This document shows, in pieces, positions 39,147 through 47,246 of a stretch of 64,000 nt of DNA (the first letter of the stretch is position 1; each line of letters starts with the position of its first letter). Below the pieces are notes generated by a model. The model searched no databases. It saw only the letters and a program-made list of their open reading frames with translations, and was not told where the DNA came from. A program made the translations under genes and the position numbers. Source of the DNA: Rhodopseudomonas boonkerdii (GTDB lineage Bacteria > Pseudomonadota > Alphaproteobacteria > Rhizobiales > Xanthobacteraceae). The DNA lies in contig NZ_CP036537.1 of NCBI RefSeq assembly GCF_021184025.1, forward strand, positions 3,224,001-3,288,000. The letters run 5' to 3'.

Positions 39147-39782
39147 ATGACTTACAAACTCGCCATTTTCGACTTCGACGGCACGCTCTCCGACAGCTTT
39201 CCGTGGTTTCTCAGCGTCATCAACCAGGTGGCTGAGAAGCACAAGTTCCGGCGCGTCGAACGCGATCGCATCGACGAGATGCGCAGCGTCGGCGCCGGCG
39301 AGCTGGTGCGGATGCTCGGCGTGCCCAAATGGCGCATCCCGCTGATCGTCCGCGACATGCGCAAGATGAAGGCGCAGCAGATCGACCGCATCGCGCTGTT
39401 TCCCGGCGTCGACCGCATGTTCGACGAGTTGAAGGCGCGCGGCGTCACGATCTGCGTCGTCAGCTCGGACAACGAGAACAATGTGCGCACCGTGCTGGGC
39501 GAGCTCGAGGAGCACGTCTCCTTCTTCGCCTGTGCCGCCGGCCTGTTCGGCAAGACCGCCAAATTCCAGCGCATCCTCGAACTGACCGGCGTCTCGGTGG
39601 ATGACACGCTCTCCATCGGCGACGAAATCCGCGATATCGATGCGGCGCGCGAGGCCGGCGTCGATTTCGGCGCGGTGTCGTGGGGCTATACGAGCGCGGC
39701 TGCGCTGAATGCTCGCGCGCCAACTTTCATGTTTTCGCGCATGGACGACATCACCGTGGCCCTGACGACGCCGCGGGGCTGA
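39147..39782 (+). CDS. HAD-superfamily hydrolase (phosphoglycolate-phosphatase-like)
   Basis: Phosphatase of 211 residues. Motif I is FDFDGTLSDSFPW (nucleophile D9, acid D11), motif II is CVVSSDNENN, and motif III/IV is SIGDEIRDIDAAREAGVDFG with a helical cap between about residues 18 and 85. It resembles phosphoglycolate phosphatases, but substrates cannot be assigned from sequence in this superfamily. The start is ATG 39147. A GNAT-family gene follows on the same strand. Confidence 0.9.
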   Translation: MTYKLAIFDFDGTLSDSFPWFLSVINQVAEKHKFRRVERDRIDEMRSVGAGELVRMLGVPKWRIPLIVRDMRKMKAQQIDRIALFPGVDRMFDELKARGVTICVVSSDNENNVRTVLGELEEHVSFFACAAGLFGKTAKFQRILELTGVSVDDTLSIGDEIRDIDAAREAGVDFGAVSWGYTSAAALNARAPTFMFSRMDDITVALTTPRG

Positions 39783-39861
39783 CCGGCATCGGGCCGCATT
39801 GTCTGCGCATGCAGGCGCACTTACGTTTCGATCGTAATCCATGACCGATCGGGACGCCATC

Positions 39862-40152
39862 ATGACCGACACCCTCACTGCCTCCGCCGTCCGCGACAAC
39901 AAGGGCGCCAGCCGCTTCGAGCTTGCCGTCGACGGCAGCATTGCCTTTGCGAATTATCGCCAGACGGGCGACCGCGTGATCATCACTCATACGGAAACGC
40001 CGCCTGCGCTGCGCGGTCGCGGCGTCGCATCGGAATTGGTGAAGGGTGCGCTGGGGTTAATTCGCGCGGACGGCCACAAGGTCGTGGCGGGATGCAGCTT
40101 TGTGGTCGACTATCTCGAACAGCATCCGGAATATGCGGATATCACGGGCTAA
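39862..40152 (+). CDS. GNAT-family N-acetyltransferase (small, NATD1/YidJ-like)
   Basis: Compact acetyltransferase of 96 residues. The core is FELAVDGSIAFANYRQTGDR, then IITHTETPPALRGRGVASEL with the acetyl-CoA loop RGRGVAS, and GHKVVAGCSFVVDYLEQHPE. This is the minimal COG2388-type fold without extra domains. I start at ATG 39862, which has GGGA 8 bases upstream; ATG 39841 adds seven residues without a ribosome binding site. Substrate unknown. An inverted repeat follows before the convergent gene. Confidence 0.82.
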   Translation: MTDTLTASAVRDNKGASRFELAVDGSIAFANYRQTGDRVIITHTETPPALRGRGVASELVKGALGLIRADGHKVVAGCSFVVDYLEQHPEYADITG

Positions 40153-40162
40153 CAACACGCTC

Positions 40163-40209
40163 CGTCATTCCGGGCTCGCGCGCGACGATGCGCGCGCGCC
40201 GGAATGACG
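40163..40209. repeat. Long inverted repeat between convergent genes
   Basis: CGTCATTCCGG (40163-40173) pairs with CCGGAATGACG (40199-40209), with an inner CGCGCG stem, forming a long hairpin. It lies between the GNAT gene (plus) and a FAH-family gene (minus). This motif style is a common dispersed palindrome in the family and may serve as a transcription end. Confidence 0.6.
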
Positions 40210-40210
40210 A

Positions 40211-41002
40211 CTAGACAATCTTGATCGACATGTCCGGCAATCCCTGCAGCTTGCACAGCAACACGTCGCCCTTCACCACCGGGCCGACATTTTCCGGCGT
40301 GCCGGAATAGATGATGTCGCCGGCCTTCAGCTCGAAGGCTTCCGAGAGTTTTGCGATCTGCTCGGCGACGCTCCAGATCATCTTGTCGAGATCGGAGCTC
40401 TGCTTCACGGTGCCGTTTACGGCGAGCGAGATCGGGCCCTTGGTGAGATGCCCTGTTTTCGCCACCGGATGGATCGGGCCGATGACGGCGGCGTGGTCAA
40501 AGCTCTTGCCGATCTCCCACGGCTTCTTCTCGTCGCCCATGGCGCGCTGCAGATCGCGGCGGGTCATATCGAGGCCAAGTGCATAGCCATAGACGTGGTC
40601 GAGCGCTTTCTCCGCCGGAATGTTGGTGCCGCCGGATTTCAGCGCGGCGACGAGTTCGACCTCGTAATGATAGTTCTTCGTCAGCGAGGGATAGGGATGA
40701 TCGGCCACCTCGCCGATCTTCACGTTCTGAATCGCGTCGGTTGGCTTCTGGAAAAAGAACGGAGGCTCACGGGTGGGATCGGAACCCATCTCGCGCGAAT
40801 GCGCCGCGTAGTTGCGGCCGATGCAGTAGATGCGGCGAACCGGAAAGACATCTGTCTCGCCGGCGATGGGAATGGTCACCGTATCGACCTTGAAGATGCT
40901 TTTGGGGCCGGCCTGCGCCTGCGCGGCCTCACTGCCGATGGCGGTGGCGGTCAGCGCGACGGCGCCTCCGGCGACGAGTGTCCGGCGATCGATCAGATCC
41001 AT
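40211..41002 (-). CDS. Fumarylacetoacetate-hydrolase-family protein with Tat signal
   Basis: Hydrolase or hydratase of 263 residues. The N-terminus is a twin-arginine signal (MDLIDRRTLVAGGAVALTAT ... EAAQAQA), so the protein is exported folded, which is unusual for this mostly cytoplasmic family. The FAH domain has VRRIYCIGRNYAAHSREMGS, FFQKPTDAI, the metal-binding YHYEVELVAALKSGG and DIIYSGTPENVGPV. Metal ligands E and D of the family can be seen in YEVEL and GLDMTRRDLQ. GGGAGGA precedes the ATG at 41002. Substrate unknown. Confidence 0.88.
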   Translation of the reverse strand: MDLIDRRTLVAGGAVALTATAIGSEAAQAQAGPKSIFKVDTVTIPIAGETDVFPVRRIYCIGRNYAAHSREMGSDPTREPPFFFQKPTDAIQNVKIGEVADHPYPSLTKNYHYEVELVAALKSGGTNIPAEKALDHVYGYALGLDMTRRDLQRAMGDEKKPWEIGKSFDHAAVIGPIHPVAKTGHLTKGPISLAVNGTVKQSSDLDKMIWSVAEQIAKLSEAFELKAGDIIYSGTPENVGPVVKGDVLLCKLQGLPDMSIKIV

Positions 41003-41064
41003 GGTGGTCCTCCCAGTACTGGCTCTTGAAGAGCGCTTTGTTGTCCACTGGCATACCACAACAA

Positions 41065-41090
41065 AAAGGCCCGCGCGAGCGCGGGCCTTT
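41065..41090 (-). terminator. Terminator of the DUF3597 gene
   Basis: On the minus strand AAAGGCCCGC and GCGGGCCTTT pair around a six-base loop, followed by TTTTTG. It lies 22 bases past the DUF3597 stop. Confidence 0.82.
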
Positions 41091-41111
41091 GGTTTCGCAA
41101 TCGCGAAGCGA

Positions 41112-41492
41112 TCAGTGTTTGAGATCGTCCGGCAGCTTGCCTCCATTGGCGGCGAACTTGGTCATCACCTGCTTGTGCAGCCAGATATTCATGCTGGCGC
41201 TGTCATTGGAGTCGCCGGTATAGCCGAGTTCCTTGGCCAGCTCCTTGCGGGCGCTGAAGCTGCTGTCGATATCCAGCGCCTTCATCAGATCGACGATGGA
41301 GGTGCGCCATTCCAGCTTCTCGCCCTTGGCTTTGACAGCCGCATCGAGGATCGGCGCGACGTCCACGGTGGCCGCGGGGGCGGCACCTCCGGCCGGAGCT
41401 GCGGATCCGCCGGCAGCGGGCGCAGCGTCGGCAGCCGCAGCACTGGCGCTGCCGCCGAAAATCGCGCTCATGATCTTTCCGAAAATGCTCAT
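41112..41492 (-). CDS. DUF3597 domain protein
   Basis: Small protein of 126 residues. A hydrophobic, glycine/alanine-rich opening (MSIFGKIMSAIFGGSASAAA) and alanine/proline linker lead to the DUF3597 domain: VDVAPILDAAVKAKGEKLEW, SIVDLMKALDIDSSFSARKE and LAKELGYTGDSNDSASMNIW. It resembles LysM-associated stress proteins of soil alphaproteobacteria, with no assigned function. I start at 41492, where GGGAG precedes the ATG; a longer frame to 41567 is not supported. A terminator follows. Confidence 0.85.
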   Translation of the reverse strand: MSIFGKIMSAIFGGSASAAAADAAPAAGGSAAPAGGAAPAATVDVAPILDAAVKAKGEKLEWRTSIVDLMKALDIDSSFSARKELAKELGYTGDSNDSASMNIWLHKQVMTKFAANGGKLPDDLKH

Positions 41493-41864
41493 TCTGATGG
41501 CTCCCAATGACTTTGATGATGGCCTGAAGAATTGCCGCAAGACATGACCGGCGAATGACCGCCGCACAGCATTATGTCCCTATCGACCGCCGCTGCCAAT
41601 GCGGCACGGCGACGGATAACGGAGACACATCAAAGGTCCAATCCAATTGCGGCGATGCCCGGGCCGCACCGCAGCGCAACATCGCTGCGCACTGCACCCT
41701 CACCCAAGCGTGAGAGACGCTGCGACGCGCCGGCGCTAGGATGGTTGCACAGGTCGCGGCAGTCAGTCTCCTTGCATGCGCGTCTGGCTTTGATCGTGAT
41801 CGTTTCCGAGCGGCTTCCGCGCCATCGGCGCCGCGAGTGCTGCGCACAGAAGGGAGCAACGACC
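41493..41864. other. Intergenic region between divergent DUF genes
   Basis: Promoter region for DUF3597 (minus) and DUF2189 (plus). I see no supported gene; a plus-strand open frame from 41574 runs into the DUF2189 gene but its upstream part is arginine/alanine-rich and lacks a ribosome binding site. Confidence 0.4.
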
Positions 41865-42767
41865 ATGGCCCTCTCCTATTCCGGCAATGCCAGCGATCTC
41901 GCCCGCGCCGCCGATATCGGCCCGGCGCCGGCAATTTACACCCTCACGCCATCAGACCTCCGCGACGCGCTGCGGCTCGGCTGGGACGACTTCAAGGCGG
42001 TCCCCAGTCATGCCGTCATACTTTGTCTGATCTATCCCGTGATCGGCATCGTGCTGGCGCGCACGGTGCTTGGCTATTCGATCCTACCGCTGCTGTTCCC
42101 ACTCGCCGCCGGCTTCGCTCTGCTCGGACCGTTCGCGGCCATTGGCCTCTATGAACTCAGCCGTCGTCGCGAAACGGGCGAAGACCCCTCAGCGTGGCAC
42201 GCGCTGGGTGTGACCCGGTCACCCTCTTTCGGCGCCATGTTGGCGCTGGGTCTCGCGCTGCTGGTTCTGTTCCTGGTCTGGATTGCAACGGCGCAAGCGA
42301 TCTATGTCTCCACATTCGGCAATGCGCCTGCCGCGGCGATTCCAAGCTTTCTGTCACAGGTGCTGACGACGCCTCAGGGCTGGCAGCTCATCGCCGTCGG
42401 CTGCGGCACCGGCCTGATATTCGCGCTCGTCGCTCTCTGCATCAGCGCAGTGTCGTTTCCGCTGATGCTGGATCGACATGCGGGTGTGATGGATGCGGTC
42501 ACCACATCGCTGCGCGTGGTCGCGCGCAATCCGGTGACGATGGCAATGTGGGGCGTCATCGTAGCCGCCCTGCTCGTGCTGGGCTCGCTGCCTTTCTTCC
42601 TCGGACTCACGGTCGTGATCCCGCTGCTCGGCCATGCGACCTGGCATCTGTACCGCAAGGCGGTGGAGCGCAATCCGAATCCTCCGGTCATGCCGGAACG
42701 CAGCCCAACCAGGCGATACGCGGCTGATTTCCCGGTCTCGTTGTTCCAAGGCCGCCGCGAGGATTGA
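41865..42767 (+). CDS. DUF2189 integral membrane protein
   Basis: Inner-membrane protein of 300 residues with about six helices. The opening LTPSDLRDALRLGWDDFKAV followed by SHAVILCLIYPVIGIVLAR and GPFAAIGLYELSRRRETGED is the DUF2189 signature, and FPLMLDRHAGVMDAVTTSLR with RVVARNPVTMAMWG lies in the last third. AGGGAG precedes the ATG at 41865. No function is established for the family. It stands alone, diverging from DUF3597. Confidence 0.88.
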   Translation: MALSYSGNASDLARAADIGPAPAIYTLTPSDLRDALRLGWDDFKAVPSHAVILCLIYPVIGIVLARTVLGYSILPLLFPLAAGFALLGPFAAIGLYELSRRRETGEDPSAWHALGVTRSPSFGAMLALGLALLVLFLVWIATAQAIYVSTFGNAPAAAIPSFLSQVLTTPQGWQLIAVGCGTGLIFALVALCISAVSFPLMLDRHAGVMDAVTTSLRVVARNPVTMAMWGVIVAALLVLGSLPFFLGLTVVIPLLGHATWHLYRKAVERNPNPPVMPERSPTRRYAADFPVSLFQGRRED

Positions 42768-43374
42768 ACGGCCATCGCTCTCGCCAGGCATCTGCCCGGT
42801 CTCCCGGCAAATGCGTGGCCGCTCTTCGAACCAGAAGGCCATTCAGTTTTTGCGCGCCACACACGCCAGCCGAGATCCAGCCCCCCTGCCACAATCCTAG
42901 CGGCATCTCGCCGCCGGGAACAAAGCAGGAAATCATTCGACTGAAGCCGTCTCTCTGTGACGCACATCTATGCTGCAGTCTCTCCCCATTTAAGATGAAT
43001 ATACATTCATACCTAATGCTTGCATGCGATTCGCGCATGTCTATATGACGACTGTTAACGGCTTCGACGAGCCCCGCCGACTTCCGGCCACGCCGCGATC
43101 ATCTTGCCGCCACACGCGAGAAACGCCTCTAAAACAGTGATTTAATCGCCTAACTAACGGAAGCCGAGCCAATTGCGGTGCCCGGATACGCATACTGCCC
43201 TGAGAGGCGCCAGCGGGCGCCGAAAGGTTAATCAGCTCTTGCCGAAGCCATGCACAAATCGCTTAGCTGCATCGCAACATCTGAACTGCCGCACTGCGAA
43301 ACGGCCATCTATATTCACTCCAACAGCGATGCACTCCCCAAGAGATGAATCGCAGACTGTGAAGGAGATAGAAA
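42768..43374. other. Intergenic region upstream of a small DUF1127 gene
   Basis: About 600 bases without a supported gene. The left part is AT-richer than the flanks (AGATGAATATACATTCATAC near 42992-43011, an ATGAATAT/ATTCAT inverted repeat). At 43206-43221 a perfect stem GGCGCC-AGCG-GGCGCC is followed by GAAAGGTTAATC, suggesting a structured leader for the DUF1127 gene downstream. It does not complete a known riboswitch consensus. Confidence 0.45.
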
Positions 43375-43527
43375 ATGTTGCTCTCGCTTATCCGTATGAT
43401 CCAGGCTTTCCGTGACTATCAGCGCAACGTTGCCGAGCTGTCGCAGCTCAGCGATCGTGAACTGTCCGACATCGGTCTCGACCGTTCCGACATTCCGCGC
43501 GTTGCTTCGGGCGCCTACAACGGCTGA
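43375..43527 (+). CDS. Small DUF1127 protein (50 aa)
   Basis: A 50-residue basic-and-acidic protein: MLLSLIRMIQAFRDYQRNVA then the signature LSQLSDRELSDIGLDRSDIP. It has a strong ribosome binding site (GAAGGAGATAGAAA-ATG). This is the compact form of DUF1127 found across Rhizobiales; characterised relatives bind RNA and affect sRNA maturation (CcaF1 of Rhodobacter) or act on sensor kinases. A structured leader lies upstream and a GC-rich hairpin downstream (43569-43589). The first helix is hydrophobic enough to touch a membrane. Confidence 0.88.
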   Translation: MLLSLIRMIQAFRDYQRNVAELSQLSDRELSDIGLDRSDIPRVASGAYNG

Positions 43528-43568
43528 TCCGTCCGGACGGCATTCCGTCCACCGACGTTTCACGAATT

Positions 43569-43589
43569 GCGCCCGCATCCCGCGGGCGC
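43569..43589 (+). terminator. GC-rich hairpin after the small DUF1127 gene
   Basis: GCGCCCGC (43569-43576) pairs with GCGGGCGC (43582-43589) around a 5-base loop, 41 bases after the stop. There is no good U-run, so it may be a terminator or an RNA-stabilising 3' hairpin. Confidence 0.5.
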
Positions 43590-43661
43590 GATCGTGGTCA
43601 CCGCAAAACAGGTAGTGCAAAGCACTGGCTAACCTGCGGAACCCGCCCAAAGCGAATTCCG

Positions 43662-43676
43662 TTTCGCTGCGAAACG
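43662..43676 (+). repeat. GTTTCGCTGCGAAAC palindrome before trmFO
   Basis: Second copy of the palindrome seen in the leader of the outer-membrane gene (34024-34038). It lies 16 bases before the trmFO ATG and may occlude or shape its ribosome binding region. Confidence 0.5.
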
Positions 43677-43692
43677 CGCTACATGCGGGGCC

Positions 43693-45129
43693 ATGACAAC
43701 AGCCCCTAATTCTGACGACCGCGTCCATGTGATCGGCGCGGGCCTTGCCGGCTCGGAAGCCGCCTGGCAGGTCGCCAATGCCGGCATCCCGGTGGTTCTT
43801 CATGAGATGCGTCCGGTACGGATGACCGACGCCCATCGCACCGATGGCCTCGCCGAACTCGTCTGCTCCAATTCATTCCGTTCCGACGATGCCTTGAACA
43901 ACGCTGTCGGCCTGCTGCATGCCGAAATGCGCAAGCTGGGCTCGTTGATCATGCGCAGCGCCGACGCCCATCAGGTGCCTGCTGGCGGCGCGCTGGCGGT
44001 GGATCGCGACGCATTCTCCGATGCCGTTACCAAGTCGCTGGAAGATCACCCGCTCATCACCATCGACCGTACGGAAGTCGCCGGCCTGCCGCCCGCTGAA
44101 TGGCGCAACGTCATCGTAGCGACCGGCCCCCTCACCTCGGCTCCCCTGGCCGATGCGATCCGCGAATTGACCGACGAGAACGCGCTCGCCTTTTTCGATG
44201 CCATCGCGCCGATCGTGCACAAAGACTCCATTGATATGGAGATCGCGTGGTTCCAGTCGCGCTACGACAAGGTCGGGCCCGGCGGCAATGGCGCCGACTA
44301 CATCAACTGCCCGATGACCCGTGAGCAGTACGACGCCTTCATCGATGCGCTGCTGGCGGGCGAAAAGACCGATTTCAAGGAATGGGAGCTGAACACGCCC
44401 TATTTCGACGGTTGCCTGCCCATCGAGGTGATGGCCGAGCGCGGCCGCGAGACGCTGCGCTATGGGCCGATGAAGCCGGTCGGCCTCACCAATCCGCGCG
44501 ATCCGCTCGTGAAGCCCTACGCCATCGTCCAGCTGCGCCAGGACAACAAGCTGGGCACGCTCTACAATATCGTCGGTTTTCAGACGAAGCTGAAATACGG
44601 CCCGCAGCAAACTGCGCTGCGCATGATTCCCGGCCTGCAGAACGCCGAATTCGCCCGGCTCGGGGGCCTGCATCGCAACACCTTCCTCAATTCGCCAAAG
44701 CTGCTCGACGAACAGCTGCGCCTCAAAGCAGAGCCGCGCCTGCGCTTCGCCGGCCAGATGACCGGCTGCGAAGGCTATGTGGAATCCGCCAGCGTCGGCC
44801 TGATTGCCGGCCTCTGCGCCGCAGCCGAAGCCAAAGGCCAGTCATTGGCCATGCCGCCAGCAACCACGGCGCTCGGCTCGCTGCTCGGCCATATCACCGG
44901 CGGCCATATCGAGACCGTGGATGCAGGCCCGCGCTCGTTCCAGCCGATGAACATCAATTTCGGCCTGTTCCCGCCGCTCGCCTCACCGCCGACCAAGAAG
45001 CCGGATGGCTCGCGGCTGCGCGGCAACGAGAAAACCATCGCAAAGAAGCAGGCGATGAGCGCCCGCGCGTTGGCCGATCTCGACACCTGGATCGCGGCGA
45101 GCCTTCCCGCCGTCGCGGCAGCGGCATAA
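43693..45129 (+). CDS. trmFO: tRNA uracil-54 methyltransferase, folate/FAD-dependent
   Basis: Makes ribothymidine-54 in tRNA using methylenetetrahydrofolate and FADH2. The 478-residue protein opens with the FAD-binding [20 protein letters not shown], then [20 protein letters not shown] with the redox cysteine, the folate-site segment [14 protein letters not shown] and ending [20 protein letters not shown]. TrmFO replaces SAM-dependent TrmA in most Firmicutes and alphaproteobacteria. The kinase/adenylate-domain gene begins 22 bases after it, so the two are probably co-transcribed. Confidence 0.97.
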   Translation: MTTAPNSDDRVHVIGAGLAGSEAAWQVANAGIPVVLHEMRPVRMTDAHRTDGLAELVCSNSFRSDDALNNAVGLLHAEMRKLGSLIMRSADAHQVPAGGALAVDRDAFSDAVTKSLEDHPLITIDRTEVAGLPPAEWRNVIVATGPLTSAPLADAIRELTDENALAFFDAIAPIVHKDSIDMEIAWFQSRYDKVGPGGNGADYINCPMTREQYDAFIDALLAGEKTDFKEWELNTPYFDGCLPIEVMAERGRETLRYGPMKPVGLTNPRDPLVKPYAIVQLRQDNKLGTLYNIVGFQTKLKYGPQQTALRMIPGLQNAEFARLGGLHRNTFLNSPKLLDEQLRLKAEPRLRFAGQMTGCEGYVESASVGLIAGLCAAAEAKGQSLAMPPATTALGSLLGHITGGHIETVDAGPRSFQPMNINFGLFPPLASPPTKKPDGSRLRGNEKTIAKKQAMSARALADLDTWIAASLPAVAAAA

Positions 45130-45151
45130 CGCCAGCTCGGTTGGATCAGTC

Positions 45152-46252
45152 ATGAGTTTGCCCGAACAGGACGCCGCCGCGCTGTCCAAACACTGGACCG
45201 AAGGCGTGCTTTTGAAACGCGACGTATTTTCCACCGTCGAGCGCGGCCGTTTCCGCACGCGTGATGGCGATGTCGATGCCGTGCTGCGCCGACTCGATCA
45301 GGTGCCGTGGTGGTCGTTCGTCCTTGCGCTGCATCTGTTCACCCGCGAGCGTCGCGCACTGACGCTGGCGCGCGACCTCAAGGTCGGGCCGGAGCTGCTC
45401 TGGGCCGGCAAGCGCACGCTGGTGCGTGGCTTCATCGACGGCGTCGCGCTGCATCTCGCAAAGCCATACAATGACGCACGTTATTTCCAGTCGGCCAAGC
45501 TGGCGCTGCGCAAAATGCATCGCATGGGCGTATGCCATAACGATCTCGCCAAGGAGCAGAACTGGCTCCGCGGCAGCGACGGGCTGGCCTATCTCACTGA
45601 CTTCCAGCTCGCGGTCTGTTTCAAGAGCCGCAGCCGGCTGTTCCGCATTGCAGCCTATGAAGATCTCCGCCATCTCCTCAAACACAAGCGGACCTATGCA
45701 CCGGAGCTTTTGACGGCGAAGGAAAAGCAGATCCTGTCGAAGAAGTCGTTGCCGGCGCGGATCTGGCTGATGACCGGCAAGAAGGTCTATCGCGCCATCA
45801 CCCGTGGCATCTTCAACTTCACCGACCGCGAAGGCGGCGGCAAGCGGCTCGTCAATGACGCGCCGCCGCTGCTGGAGATCATCAAGCGCCATCCGGCCGT
45901 GCGCGACGCCGCGATCGTGGCGTTCGCGGATCGTCGCATGGGTGTTGGGCTTTATGCCTTCGTGGAGGCGGATGACGCGGCGCTGGAAAGCAAGCTGCAG
46001 GGCGAGCTGAGCGGGTCGAAGACCGCCAAGCCGCCAGAGCATCTGCAGGTGATCCCGGCGCTGCCGCGCGATGCATCGGGCAAGATTCGCACCGAAGTGC
46101 TGCAGCTCGTCGCAATGAACCAGGTCGATCTGCTCGAACCACTGATGAACAGCGATGCAGACCGGGCATTTCTCAAGACCATCCTTGACTCCCGCAAGAA
46201 TCTGCGTGACCGATTTAATTTCGAGACCACGCAACCTCCCCTCACTTCCTGA
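45152..46252 (+). CDS. Atypical protein kinase fused to an acyl-adenylate synthetase C-terminal domain
   Basis: A 366-residue two-domain protein. Residues about 15-215 look like a divergent RIO/Kdo-kinase-like fold: a GDVDAVLRRLDQ strand where an arginine stands in the usual lysine place, catalytic HND (H129, D131) in CHNDLAKEQNW, and D150 in YLTDFQLAV as the metal-binding DFG equivalent. Residues 245-318 are an AMP-binding_C domain: HPAVRDAAIVAFADRRMGVG, then LPRDASGKIRTE with catalytic-type K311. No N-terminal adenylation domain is present. Substrate and activity are unknown. It follows trmFO closely and precedes an epimerase gene. Confidence 0.8.
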   Translation: MSLPEQDAAALSKHWTEGVLLKRDVFSTVERGRFRTRDGDVDAVLRRLDQVPWWSFVLALHLFTRERRALTLARDLKVGPELLWAGKRTLVRGFIDGVALHLAKPYNDARYFQSAKLALRKMHRMGVCHNDLAKEQNWLRGSDGLAYLTDFQLAVCFKSRSRLFRIAAYEDLRHLLKHKRTYAPELLTAKEKQILSKKSLPARIWLMTGKKVYRAITRGIFNFTDREGGGKRLVNDAPPLLEIIKRHPAVRDAAIVAFADRRMGVGLYAFVEADDAALESKLQGELSGSKTAKPPEHLQVIPALPRDASGKIRTEVLQLVAMNQVDLLEPLMNSDADRAFLKTILDSRKNLRDRFNFETTQPPLTS

Positions 46253-46279
46253 CCTCCGACCGACCTCTCAAGAAGATCG

Positions 46280-47239
46280 ATGCGTATTCTGCTGACTGGA
46301 TCATCGGGCTGGCTTGGACGCTTTCTCGGGCCGCGTCTCCGAGCGGCAGGTCATCATGTTGTCGGCCTTGATGTCGCGGCTGGTACGGAGACGTCCGTCA
46401 TCGGCTCGGTGGCGAACCGTGCATTGGTCGATCGCGTCTTCTGCGAGTTCGGCATCGAGGCTGTCATTCACTGCGGCGCGTTGCACAAGCCGGACATCAT
46501 CCGCTATCCGGCTCAGGCCTTTATCGACGTCAATGTCAGCGGCACGCTGAACCTGCTCGAAGCTGCCGTACGGGCGAAGCACGATCGTTTCGTCTTCACA
46601 TCCAGCACCTCGCTGATGATCACGACGGCAATCCGCGAAGAAACCGGCAACGCGGCCGTCTGGCTCGATGAAACCTCCGGACCGCTGGCGCCGCGTAACA
46701 TCTATGGCGTGACGAAACTGTCCGCGGAAGAGCTGTGTCGCCTCACGCATCTCGAACATGGACTGAATTGCGTGGTGCTTCGCACCAGCCGCTTCTTCCC
46801 GGAAGAAGACGACACACTCGATCACGTGCCTGGTCCGAACCTCAAGGCCAATGAATTCCTCAATCGCCGGCTGACCGTCGAAGACGCCGCAGACGCGCAT
46901 ATCGTTGCGCTCGACAGGGCTCCCGCCATCGGTTTCGACACTTTCGTGATCTCTGCGCCCCCACCCTTTGCGAAATCAGATGTCGGGGCCCTGAAGCAGG
47001 ATGCCGCGCGCGTCATCGCCGGCTATTTCCCTGATGCCGGGGAACTCTATGCCAGGCGCAGCTGGAAGCTGCCCCACAGCATCGGACGCGTTTACGATCC
47101 CGGCAAAGCCGAACGCGTGCTCGGCTTCCGTTGCAAGACGGATTTTGCCAGCATCATCGACGCTCTGAAGAACGACACAGAGCTGCCCTTCGCTCACGAT
47201 CCCGACTATATGTCACCGAAGGAACGCGCGGCTCGCTGA
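46280..47239 (+). CDS. NAD-dependent epimerase/dehydratase (extended SDR)
   Basis: Protein of 319 residues with an extended short-chain dehydrogenase fold. Motif TGSSGWLGRFL binds NAD(P), and the catalytic triad shows as the serine in FTSSTSLMIT and Y-x3-K in IYGVTKLSAEE. The substrate is probably a nucleotide sugar or related carbohydrate but cannot be fixed. It begins 27 bases after the kinase-fusion gene, suggesting a trmFO - kinase fusion - epimerase operon, and ends just before a convergent gene with no obvious terminator. Confidence 0.88.
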   Translation: MRILLTGSSGWLGRFLGPRLRAAGHHVVGLDVAAGTETSVIGSVANRALVDRVFCEFGIEAVIHCGALHKPDIIRYPAQAFIDVNVSGTLNLLEAAVRAKHDRFVFTSSTSLMITTAIREETGNAAVWLDETSGPLAPRNIYGVTKLSAEELCRLTHLEHGLNCVVLRTSRFFPEEDDTLDHVPGPNLKANEFLNRRLTVEDAADAHIVALDRAPAIGFDTFVISAPPPFAKSDVGALKQDAARVIAGYFPDAGELYARRSWKLPHSIGRVYDPGKAERVLGFRCKTDFASIIDALKNDTELPFAHDPDYMSPKERAAR

Positions 47240-47246
47240 GCCAGCG

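Noticed and set aside
43197..43260. Glycine-riboswitch-like segment (GAGAG, stem, GCGCCGAAAGG)
   Set aside because: The second conserved part (AAACUCUCAGG) is missing and no glycine gene follows, so I call it only a structured leader.
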